Shown here: positions 18,611 through 31,253 of the stretch, piece after piece
How positions within the stretch are numbered: the stretch's first letter is position 1
Layout: the number at the start of each line of letters is the position of its first letter
Source of the DNA: Myxococcales bacterium
Lineage (GTDB): Bacteria > Myxococcota_A > UBA9042 > GCA-2863065
DNA length: 47,350 bases
Reading direction: 5' to 3'
NCBI GenBank assembly: GCA_018780435.1
Contig: JADMJS010000429.1
Span: 1 to 47,350, forward strand
Translations under genes and position numbers: made by a program
Notes under the pieces: model-generated
Databases searched by the model: none
Seen by the model: only the letters and a program-made list of their open reading frames with translations
What the model was told of the DNA's origin: nothing

Positions 18611-20041
18611 TTAGTGCCCACGCGGCCCTTCGGCGGGCGCGGGACCATCCTCGCGAACCGGTGAGAGCGTCACCGCGACGCCCGCGAGGAGCGCCTGAAA
18701 GGCGGCGTCGGCGGTCCAGTAGGCCGCGATCGCGCGCGCTTCGGCCATTCGTGCGTCGAGCAACTCGCGGTCAGCCACGAGGAGCTGAAAGACGTCGATT
18801 TGCATGGCGTTGTACTGCAGAAGTGCCTCGGCGGCGACGCGCTCCCGCGCCGGCAACAGCCTCCCCTGCAGGTGGAGCAGCTTGGCGTGGGCCGTCTCGA
18901 GCTGCGCTACGAGTGTCCGAGCGGCCGAACGCAACGCGATCGCGGCGCCGTGATACCGCTCAAGCTCGACCTCGCCTTCGGCGACTGCCCGCGCGGCCTC
19001 GCCGCCGGCCACGTCGAAGAGTGGCAACGAGGTCAGGACGCCCACACCATAGTGCCAATCGTCCTGGTCCTGTTCGGCGTGGAGCTGCACCTCGAGCTCC
19101 GGGAGCCACTGCCGCGTCTGTGCGTGCGCCTCAGCGGTGGCCAGCGCGTCGAGTCGGTACCGATGCGCGGCCAGCTCGAGGTTGGCGGTGATGGCACGCG
19201 CCGCCGCATCGGGTGGGATGTCGAGGCGCTCCGGGACACGGCGTCCGCCACCGGCGGTCGTCCACGTCGTACCCTTCCCGGAGAGGCCCATCAGCACGTT
19301 CAGCGCCTCTCGCTTCTCGAACACGTCGATCTCGAGATCGGCGGCCCGCTGCCTCGCGCCTTCGTAAGCGGCCTCCTCCGTCCAGCGTCGCAGCCCCGTG
19401 ACGTTCCCCGCCTCGTCGAGCGCCTGCATCGCGTCGCGGGCGGCGGCCATGGCGTCGAGCGAGCGGGCCGATAACATCCAGCGCCTCTCAGCGGCTCGGT
19501 AGGCGTAGAACGCCGATCGGACGTCGAATCCGTACCGAATGACGGAGGCAGCCACCTTCCGGCGAACCGCTTCGCGTTCCTGCGACGCGCCCGACGCCGC
19601 GATACCGGCGAGGATGGCATCCTTCAGGTCCCACTCCACGGCGAGCTCCACGTCGACGGGGCGGTCGTCGCGGGTGGGCTTCCAGAGGGTCACCTCGACG
19701 CCAGGGTTGGGGATCGCGCCCGCCTCGAGGACACGCGCTCGGGCGACGCCCAACGAGCGCAGCTCCGCACGCAGCGCTCGCCCATTGAGAAGCGCGATCG
19801 TGACCGCCGCGTCGGCGTCGAGAGGTTCTTCGAGGAGCTTACGGACGTCGGGCTCGGCGGCGCGGTCCGCGGGGACCGAATTACCCGGGGAGATCGAGTC
19901 GACGAGCGAGGGACCGTCGGCAGGCAGCAAGCCTGATTGGCGTGCGTTGGCGACGAGGCCGTCGAGTTTCTGGAGATCATCTCGAAGTGCACTCGATGCA
20001 CAAGAGAGTGACATTAGGGATGCTATTACGATTCCTCGCAT
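18611..20041 (-). CDS. TolC-family outer-membrane efflux lipoprotein
   Basis: 476 residues. A short signal with a lipobox (SLMSLSC, Cys14) leads the duplicated TolC layout: long amphipathic helices (about 140-250 and 340-460) separated by strand segments (PNPGVEVTLWKP, LPELEVQLHAEQDQDDWHYGVG). Family members form outer-membrane exit ducts. Within the copper operon it probably exports copper or oxidised products, but no RND pump or membrane-fusion protein gene is present, so its inner partner is missing from this window. Confidence 0.85.
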   Translation of the reverse strand: MRGIVIASLMSLSCASSALRDDLQKLDGLVANARQSGLLPADGPSLVDSISPGNSVPADRAAEPDVRKLLEEPLDADAAVTIALLNGRALRAELRSLGVARARVLEAGAIPNPGVEVTLWKPTRDDRPVDVELAVEWDLKDAILAGIAASGASQEREAVRRKVAASVIRYGFDVRSAFYAYRAAERRWMLSARSLDAMAAARDAMQALDEAGNVTGLRRWTEEAAYEGARQRAADLEIDVFEKREALNVLMGLSGKGTTWTTAGGGRRVPERLDIPPDAAARAITANLELAAHRYRLDALATAEAHAQTRQWLPELEVQLHAEQDQDDWHYGVGVLTSLPLFDVAGGEAARAVAEGEVELERYHGAAIALRSAARTLVAQLETAHAKLLHLQGRLLPARERVAAEALLQYNAMQIDVFQLLVADRELLDARMAEARAIAAYWTADAAFQALLAGVAVTLSPVREDGPAPAEGPRGH

Positions 20042-20105
20042 GGGAACCTCGCGTGATGCACGACGTCACGGGTGGACGTCGAGACTCGAGCTGGTTGTGG
20101 CGGCT

Positions 20106-20122
20106 CGACGGCTCGGCCGTCG
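20106..20122 (-). other. Intercistronic hairpin in copper operon
   Basis: CGACGGC-TCG-GCCGTCG is a perfect 7-bp stem with a 3-base loop, six bases after the stop of the small lipoprotein and 64 bases before tolC. There is no T-run, so it is more likely an RNA-processing or attenuation element than a full terminator. Confidence 0.4.
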
Positions 20123-20127
20123 GATCG

Positions 20128-20361
20128 TCAGTGGTGCTGGTGGCCCGATCCAGCGCGGCCTAGGTCGGGCCACCCATTCAGGGGTTCACCCGGGAGCGGC
20201 GGATCACCTCGGACCGAGAGTGCGACGGGCCGGGGGGCAGGCTCGATGGCGGCGGCGTGAGCGGCGGCCGTGTCTGGCAACCGGTGTAGGCCCGTCGAGC
20301 TGCACCCGGTGACGACGACAGCAGCCAGAATGAGACGCCGGCGGCTCGCAGTGGCGCTCAC
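20128..20361 (-). CDS. Small lipoprotein with His-rich C-terminus
   Basis: 77 residues from a GTG at 20359-20361 that overlaps the stop of the sigma-factor gene as GTGA, which supports both this start and translational coupling. A basic n-region and hydrophobic core end in the lipobox VVVTGC (Cys20). The short mature part is Ala/Pro-rich and ends GSGHQHH. The terminal His cluster could bind metal. No family is recognised. Its position between a CorE-like sigma factor and a TolC-like protein suggests a role in copper handling at the outer membrane. Confidence 0.65.
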   Translation of the reverse strand: MSATASRRRLILAAVVVTGCSSTGLHRLPDTAAAHAAAIEPAPRPVALSVRGDPPLPGEPLNGWPDLGRAGSGHQHH

Positions 20362-20927
20362 GAGGCACACCGTCCGGTCGGGGTGGCGCCGCACTGGCAG
20401 TTGCCACAACAGGTGGCCGAGCTGGGACCGCAGAGTCGTTCCACCGCTTTGCGAAGGGCCTGGCGGGCGCGGTGCCCTCGTACTGCGGCGTTGTTCGGCG
20501 TGATCGCGGCGGCGGCGGCGTACTCCTGGACGGTGAGATCCTCGACTTCGAGCCCCGTGAGGGCCTCCGCATAGTCCGGCCGGAGTGTCTCGAGCGCGCC
20601 GAGGACACAGCGGCAGGGCGTGGACTCGGCCTCGAGGGTGTTGGTCTCACGTTCGAGGTCCGCTTCGAGCGACGACAGCGCACGCCGGGCCACGTCGAGC
20701 CGACGGTGATGGTCGATGATGGCGTTGCGGAGGCTTCGGTAGAACCAACCGAGCAGCGCTCGCTCGTCGCGGAGCCCGTCGAGCTTCTCGAGGCCGCGGG
20801 CGAGCGCGTCATGGAGCACGTCCTCGGCGAGGGTGTCGTCTCCGAGGCGTCGAGCGAGAAATCGATGAAACTCTCGGTAGTTGGCGGTCAGTATGGTCTC
20901 AGCGGCGGTCGTCTGGTTCGCGTTCAT
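20358..20927 (-). CDS. CorE-like ECF sigma factor with Cys-rich C-terminal domain
   Basis: 189 residues. Region sigma2 spans about 12-80 (ANYREFHRFLARRLGDDTLAED, WFYRSLRNAIIDHHRR) and sigma4 about 108-162. Two Cys features match CorE of Myxococcus xanthus: a CxC (C105, C107) between sigma2 and sigma4, and a Cys-rich tail (C166, C173, C174, C177, C179, C187). In CorE these sense copper redox state directly with no anti-sigma factor. The ATG at 20927 has GAGGAG upstream. The gene carries its own candidate ECF promoter (20968-20996), matching the one before the copper ATPase, suggesting autoregulation. Confidence 0.85.
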   Translation of the reverse strand: MNANQTTAAETILTANYREFHRFLARRLGDDTLAEDVLHDALARGLEKLDGLRDERALLGWFYRSLRNAIIDHHRRLDVARRALSSLEADLERETNTLEAESTPCRCVLGALETLRPDYAEALTGLEVEDLTVQEYAAAAAITPNNAAVRGHRARQALRKAVERLCGPSSATCCGNCQCGATPTGRCAS

Positions 20928-20967
20928 GGTGGGCTCCTCGTCGCCTGTGCGCTCGTCTCGCACTCCA

Positions 20968-20996
20968 AAGACGCGGCGGGTCTCTCGACATTACAG
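20968..20996 (-). promoter_or_regulatory. Candidate ECF promoter of the CorE-like gene
   Basis: On the minus strand CTGTAA, 16 bases, then GCGTCTT. The identical hexamer, spacing and heptamer occur upstream of the copper ATPase gene (23597-23625). CGTC is a common -10 core for ECF sigma factors. The -10 lies about 41 bases before the ATG. Confidence 0.6.
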
Positions 20997-21055
20997 GTCC
21001 ATCTGAGAAAAGTCGTTGGGCGGTCCAGCGGCGACCTCAGCGGCCCGGACGGCGT

Positions 21056-23506
21056 TCACGGGATCGGGCACGCCGCATCGGCATCGCCGGGGACAGCGCT
21101 CGCGCCACTCGTCGGAGTCAGCGTCCCCCCGCGCCCAAAGCGTCGGAGGCGAAGCGCGTTGAGCATGACGGTGATGCTCGACAGCGACATGAGCACGCTC
21201 GCGATCATGGGGCTCAGTTGCCAGCCGGTCCAGGGCGTAAAGACGCCGGCCGCGAGTGGGATGGCGAGGACGTTGTAGACGAATGCGCCGGCCAGGTTGC
21301 CCTGGATGATTCGGTAGGCGTGTCGTGCGAGTCCAATCGCGACGGGCAGTTGTGCGATCCCGCCACGAAGCAGGACGATATCGGCCGCCGATGAGACCGT
21401 GTCCGCGCTCGCGCCCATCGCGATGCCTACGTCCGCGGCGGCCAGAGCGGGCCCGTCATTGAGACCGTCACCCACCATCGCGATCGTACGTCCGTCTGCA
21501 CGGGCCCGCTCGACGAGGGCGAGCTTGTCTTCGGGGGTGAGGCCCGCATGGACCACGTCGATGCCGACGCGTGCGGCGATGGCCGCCGCCGGTGCCGGGC
21601 GGTCGCCGGTGGCCATCATGACCACGAGGCCGAGATCGTGGAGGCCACGCACGGCGCTCCCGGCGTCCACGGCGGGGGCGTCGAGGAGCCCGATGGCGCC
21701 GACCGGCTTGGCATCGACGGTGACGACGCTCACGCTGCAGCCCAGGCGGTCCATCTCGGATAGGACCGACGGCGGCAGCGCACCTCCCGCGGCCGTGAAC
21801 GAGGCGACTGACGCGACGAGCACGCGGCGCGGCGCGTCGTCGAGGGAGGTCGCGCGTCGAACGAGGCCCGAGACGCCGACGCCCGGCACGGCCTGATTGT
21901 CCGACACGACGAGGTCCGAAGCGCCCCCTCGCGCGGAGTCGGCGGCGGCGACGATAGCCCGCGCGAGCGGGTGCTCACTGCCACGTTCGACGGCCGCCGC
22001 CATGCGTAGCACGTCCGAGTCCGACCATCCTGACTCGAGGCTGATCACCGAGGCGACGCTCGGCTGTCCTTGGGTCAACGTGCCCGTCTTGTCGAGGAGG
22101 ACGAGGTCGACGCGTGCGAGGCCTTCGAGTGCGGCGCCGCCCTTGACCAGGATGCCGAGCTCGGCGCCTCGTCCGGTCGCCACGGCGACGGCAGCGGGGG
22201 TCGCGAGACCGAGAGCACATGGACAGGCGACGACGAGCACGGCCACGAATCGTTCGACGGCGACTTCGAGCCCGGTGGTCGTGGGATCGATCAGCCACCA
22301 GACGACGCCGGTGAGCGCGGCCAGCACCAGGACCGCCGGGACGAAGCGCGCGCTGACTTGGTCTGCGAGTCGTGCGATCGGGGCCCGTTCCGCCCCGGCT
22401 CGCTCCACGGCGGCGGCGATGCGACCGGCTCTGCTCTCGGCCCCGAGCGCGGTCACGCGGGCCTCGACGACCCCGAGCTGATTCTCGGAACCCGCGAGGA
22501 TCGTCGCCGTGGGGCCGCGTTCCACGGGGATGCTCTCCCCGGTCAGCGCACTCTCGACGAAGGAAGACGCGCCACGTTCGATGACCGCGTCGGCCGGGAC
22601 GCGCTCCCCCGGGCGCACGCGAATGAGGCTGCCGACTCGCAGCGCCGTGACCCGGACGTCGGACTCGGCGCCCGTCTCGTCGGACACGACGTGAGCTACC
22701 CCGTTCTCACCGGCGAGTAGACCCCGGACCGCGTCCTCGAGGCGACGTCGCGCCGTCCCTTCGAGCCGACGGCCCACGAGGACGAAGAGGACGATGCCCG
22801 CGGCCGCTTCGAAGTAGAGGGCCGGCGGATGATGACCGCCCCCGCGGAGGATCCAGGGCGTGACGTTCCAGAGCGAGTAGAGCCACGCCGCCCCGACGCC
22901 CACCGCCACGAGGGTGTTCATGTCGAGTCGAACCGGGCGCGCGAAGGCGCCACGTAGGGCGGCACCGAGGATGGGGCGCCCCGGGCCCACGAGCAGCAAC
23001 GTCGTTAGGGCCCCCTGGGCGACGATGCCCCACAGTGACGTCGCCCCGGGGATCGCGCCGTGGGACATCCCGAGCAGGATCACCGGGACGGCGAGCAGCG
23101 CGGCGAGCCCCCATCGAGCGGATGGCTCCGCCGGTGGTGCGCCCGGCCGATCGCCCGGATCTTTCGGGACCGCGGAGTCCGGCGTCGGGCCATCGCCGTC
23201 GTCGTCGCTGCCGTCGTCGTCGCTGCCGGGGTTGTCGCTGCCGGGGTTGTCGCTGCCGGGGTTGTCGCTGCCGGGGTTGTCCTCAGTGGACGGCGCGACC
23301 ATTCCATAGCCGGCGCTCTCGACCGCCTGAACCAGCGCTTTCGTCTGGACCTGGCGGTGCGTAACACGTGCCGTTCGCCGGACAATGTCTATTGCGACCG
23401 ACTCGACGCCCGGCACCGACCGGAGCGCTCGCTCGACGTGAGAGGCGCAGGAAGCGCAGGTCATTCCAGTGACCGGGAAGGTGGATTCGATGGTGCCGTT
23501 CGTCAT
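21056..23506 (-). CDS. copA: P1B-type copper-exporting ATPase
   Basis: 816 residues. One N-terminal HMA metal-binding domain carries GMTCASC (C17, C20). An acidic/Gly/Ser linker with (DNPGS) repeats follows at about 80-110. The ATPase core has the metal-site CPC (VACPCALGLATP), phosphorylation loop DKTGTLTQG, SEHPLARAI and GDGLNDGPAL. YN and MSLSS in the last helices match the Cu(I) subgroup (P1B-1), which pumps Cu(I) from cytoplasm to periplasm. A candidate CorE-type promoter lies 91 bases before the ATG. The sigma-factor gene begins 128 bases downstream on the same strand. Confidence 0.93.
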   Translation of the reverse strand: MTNGTIESTFPVTGMTCASCASHVERALRSVPGVESVAIDIVRRTARVTHRQVQTKALVQAVESAGYGMVAPSTEDNPGSDNPGSDNPGSDNPGSDDDGSDDDGDGPTPDSAVPKDPGDRPGAPPAEPSARWGLAALLAVPVILLGMSHGAIPGATSLWGIVAQGALTTLLLVGPGRPILGAALRGAFARPVRLDMNTLVAVGVGAAWLYSLWNVTPWILRGGGHHPPALYFEAAAGIVLFVLVGRRLEGTARRRLEDAVRGLLAGENGVAHVVSDETGAESDVRVTALRVGSLIRVRPGERVPADAVIERGASSFVESALTGESIPVERGPTATILAGSENQLGVVEARVTALGAESRAGRIAAAVERAGAERAPIARLADQVSARFVPAVLVLAALTGVVWWLIDPTTTGLEVAVERFVAVLVVACPCALGLATPAAVAVATGRGAELGILVKGGAALEGLARVDLVLLDKTGTLTQGQPSVASVISLESGWSDSDVLRMAAAVERGSEHPLARAIVAAADSARGGASDLVVSDNQAVPGVGVSGLVRRATSLDDAPRRVLVASVASFTAAGGALPPSVLSEMDRLGCSVSVVTVDAKPVGAIGLLDAPAVDAGSAVRGLHDLGLVVMMATGDRPAPAAAIAARVGIDVVHAGLTPEDKLALVERARADGRTIAMVGDGLNDGPALAAADVGIAMGASADTVSSAADIVLLRGGIAQLPVAIGLARHAYRIIQGNLAGAFVYNVLAIPLAAGVFTPWTGWQLSPMIASVLMSLSSITVMLNALRLRRFGRGGTLTPTSGASAVPGDADAACPIP
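23219..23278 (-). repeat. Four 15-bp tandem repeats within copA
   Basis: Four exact copies of a 15-base unit (GTCGCTGCCGGGGTT on the plus strand) encode repeated NPGSD in the linker between the HMA domain and the first helix. Imperfect copies continue to the left. Length changes here would stay in frame. Confidence 0.85.
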
Positions 23507-23596
23507 GAGTTCATCCTCGTCCAGTGAAGGGAGGCATGAGGAAGTGCTTCCCCAATACCCTCAGACGTGGCCCGTGCTGGGCCCGTCTTCATCACG

Positions 23597-23625
23597 AAGA
23601 CGCGATGGTCGCTCGAGTCTTACAG
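23597..23625 (-). promoter_or_regulatory. Candidate CorE-type promoter of the copper ATPase
   Basis: On the minus strand CTGTAA-N16-GCGTCTT, the same as upstream of the CorE-like gene. The -10-like end is 91 bases before the copA ATG. GAGGA before the ATG serves as ribosome site. Confidence 0.6.
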
Positions 23626-23694
23626 CGTGACCTCGGAATCTCCAACGGGGATGTCGTCACACGTGACCGCCACGGGGGGCCGGCCGGAATGAAC

Positions 23695-24198
23695 TCAGAA
23701 GGACGGTCGGCAGGGGTTCGTGTCGCAGTTGCTTCCCACGCCGAGGTAGTAACCACCGATGCTCGCGCACTCGTCGAATTGATTGCCGAGGCCGAATTCG
23801 GACGCGGAGAGGCGGTTGCAGGAGCAATCGGGCAGGCAGCACGCGCCGATGCCGGCTACGTTGCAGCGCGCAGACGGGCAGGACTCGCCTTCGAGCCACG
23901 TGCCGCCGCCTCCGACGCACTCCTCGCGGCTCGCTTCGTCACAGGAGTTCCCGCGCCGGCAGCACACGCCGTCGTCGCCGCTCGGCGCGCAGTGTGCGGC
24001 AGACGTGTCCCGTCGCTCGGTCAGGCCGCCGCCGAACGAGTCCGACCGGTCAGCGCCGGGCTGAACGCCCGTCGTGTCACCTGCGCCGGAATTCCAATAT
24101 TCGGACGTATCATTTGATACGCACGTCGTCGCGGATGAGGCGATGATCATCGTCGGGATCGCCGCAAAGCGGCCCGTGAGGAGCGGTCGGTACTGCAT
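23695..24198 (-). CDS. Cys-rich predicted lipoprotein with two repeats
   Basis: 167 residues. A signal peptide ends at a lipobox-like ASSATTC (Cys26). After a low-complexity spacer the second half holds two Cys-rich units, GVCCRRGNSCDEASREEC---GGGTW---C and GACCLPDCSCNRL---C---GGYY-G-GSNC, resembling a C-C-x5-C repeat seen in planctomycete and myxobacterial secreted proteins. The ATG at 24198 has GAGGTG upstream. A TTGACA/TAAACT promoter candidate lies 124-153 bases upstream. It starts beyond the copA promoter and seems independent. Function unknown; disulfide-rich surface protein is likely. Confidence 0.65.
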   Translation of the reverse strand: MQYRPLLTGRFAAIPTMIIASSATTCVSNDTSEYWNSGAGDTTGVQPGADRSDSFGGGLTERRDTSAAHCAPSGDDGVCCRRGNSCDEASREECVGGGGTWLEGESCPSARCNVAGIGACCLPDCSCNRLSASEFGLGNQFDECASIGGYYLGVGSNCDTNPCRPSF

Positions 24199-24321
24199 CG
24201 ACACCTCGGTTTGTGCCGCGACCCCGCCAGCGGAGAATCGCGTCACAGCGCCCCCTAGCAAGCGTTGGGCCGCCCCCCGAGGCCGCCACAGAGGGGCGCG
24301 GCGGTGTCGAAGAAGCGTAAA

Positions 24322-24351
24322 AGTTTAGGCCCGAAGTATCACTGGTGTCAA
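24322..24351 (-). promoter_or_regulatory. Sigma-70-like promoter for the Cys-rich lipoprotein
   Basis: On the minus strand TTGACA (24351-24346), 18 bases, TAAACT (24327-24322). The -35 box is perfect. It sits in the 246-base gap between the large lipoprotein gene and the Cys-rich one and points at the latter. The gap shows no other gene. Confidence 0.5.
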
Positions 24352-24444
24352 TATGAGACGAGCGTGACGGAACGCCCCGCCGCGCGAGCGTCCAGAGGGC
24401 TCATACCGGGCTAGCACAAGTAGGCATGTCGACTCGGAAGCGAG

Positions 24445-29854
<5,410 letters not shown>

Positions 29855-30001
29855 CGACTCGCCACTGGCGTGTCGCACACCTCAGCACGTGCGCCGGGGC
29901 TCCCGCCATAGCGCCCTGGTCGCTGCGGAGCCCTCTCGGAACCGCCACGGGCCCCCGACTCCGCCGCTACGTCTCTCTCACCGGACGAGTCGACACCACG
30001 C

Positions 30002-30643
30002 ATGCCAGACCTCGATGACGCGGGGCTCGACTACCTCGGAGCCATCGAAGGCGCCTGGCGTGAGCTGAGGGGCGTCGGCCTCTACCTCTCCGGCGCCGAC
30101 CACGCGGTCGTCGAGCGCTGGTACCACGCGGGGTACCCCGCCTCACTCGTCGTGGACGCCTTGGCGCGCTGTCTCGCCACCGACGCCAGCAAACACGGCA
30201 AACGCGTCACGAAGTCGTTGGTCCGGCTGGCTCCGAGCGTCGAGCTGCTGCTCGCCAAGAGCGCTCCCGCGGCTATCGCCGTCGCCCCGATGAGCCCGCC
30301 CCCGCCCGCGACGGACGCACCGCTGGCGCAGATGCTCCGCGCGTTCGCCGACACCGACGGCGATCCCACGCGCCGCCGACCTGACGTCTACGTGCAGGTC
30401 GCCAGCGAGCTCGAGGAGGGGCAGGGCGACGCCTTCGACGCGGACATCGACGATCGGATCGCCGACCTCTTCGAGGAGCGGCTCACCTTCGATGAACGTG
30501 AGGCGCTGCAGACCGACGTGGCCGTCGCCTTGGCACCCGAGCTCGCGCGGCTCGGCACCCGCGGTCGGCAGATGCGCGAGCGGTCGCTCCGACGCGAACT
30601 TGTGCGACAGCGGTACGGGCTGCGGCGTCTCGCCGAGCCATAG
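30002..30643 (+). CDS. Hypothetical protein, helical
   Basis: 213 residues with no signal or membrane segments. An N-terminal helical part (about 8-85, GAWRELRGVGLYLSGADHAVVERWYHAGYPASLVVDAL) is followed by a Pro-rich linker (98-107) and a second acidic/Arg-rich helical part. The ATG lies 147 bases after gyrB; that gap shows nothing clear. Third-position GC is typical of the window, supporting real coding. Function unknown. Confidence 0.7.
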   Translation: MPDLDDAGLDYLGAIEGAWRELRGVGLYLSGADHAVVERWYHAGYPASLVVDALARCLATDASKHGKRVTKSLVRLAPSVELLLAKSAPAAIAVAPMSPPPPATDAPLAQMLRAFADTDGDPTRRRPDVYVQVASELEEGQGDAFDADIDDRIADLFEERLTFDEREALQTDVAVALAPELARLGTRGRQMRERSLRRELVRQRYGLRRLAEP

Positions 30644-30684
30644 CCCCCTGCACGACCGCGTGCGAGTCGTGGTAGCGTCGCGCC

Positions 30685-31152
30685 ATGAGCGACCGCATCA
30701 CCACCTTCGACGAATTTTGGAAGCACTACCTCCACGAGCACCGTGATCCCCGCTCCCGGTGGCTTCACTTCGTCGGTAGCACGGGCTGGATGACGAGCCT
30801 CGGCATCAGCGCGGCCTTGAACCCCGTCTACTTCCCACTCGCGCTCGGTGGCTTCGCGCTCGCGCTCGGGCACGGGCTCAAGGCTGGCGAAGGCGAACGA
30901 CCGCGCCTTGAGAACATCGCGGCCATGATCGTCATCCCGTCGCTCGCCTCGCCCGTGGCCTTCCCCGCAGGCGTGGTCTTCGCCTACGCCAACGCGTGGT
31001 TCGGGCACTTCGTCATCGAGAAGAACCGCCCCGCCACGTTCAAGTACCCGCTCTGGTCGTTCGCGTGCGATCTCCTGATGGTGAGCCACATGCTCCGGGG
31101 GCGCCTCTGGACCGGCGACCCGCTCCAGGAGCTCGGCCTCGCTACGGCGTGA
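30685..31152 (+). CDS. Mpo1-like (DUF962) membrane protein
   Basis: 155 residues. The family signature is clear: FWKHYLHEHRDPRSRWLHFVGST near the start and WFGHFVIEKNRPATFKYPLW near 110, with conserved His in both. Yeast Mpo1 is an Fe(II)-dependent dioxygenase that shortens 2-hydroxy fatty acids by alpha-oxidation. Two to four membrane helices are predicted between 35 and 110. Bacterial members are uncharacterised as far as I know, so the substrate is inferred only by family. Confidence 0.88.
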   Translation: MSDRITTFDEFWKHYLHEHRDPRSRWLHFVGSTGWMTSLGISAALNPVYFPLALGGFALALGHGLKAGEGERPRLENIAAMIVIPSLASPVAFPAGVVFAYANAWFGHFVIEKNRPATFKYPLWSFACDLLMVSHMLRGRLWTGDPLQELGLATA

Positions 31153-31253
31153 CGCCGTCGTCCGGCTCGGCTCCCTCTCCCCGGCCATTGGCTCCATGCG
31201 ATTGGTCCCACGGCCGCCGTGACACGGGCCAGCCCGACCGGCACACTCCGGCC

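Noticed and set aside
23219..23278. CRISPR-like repeats in copA
   Set aside because: Units are contiguous 15-mers without spacers and encode an in-frame linker.
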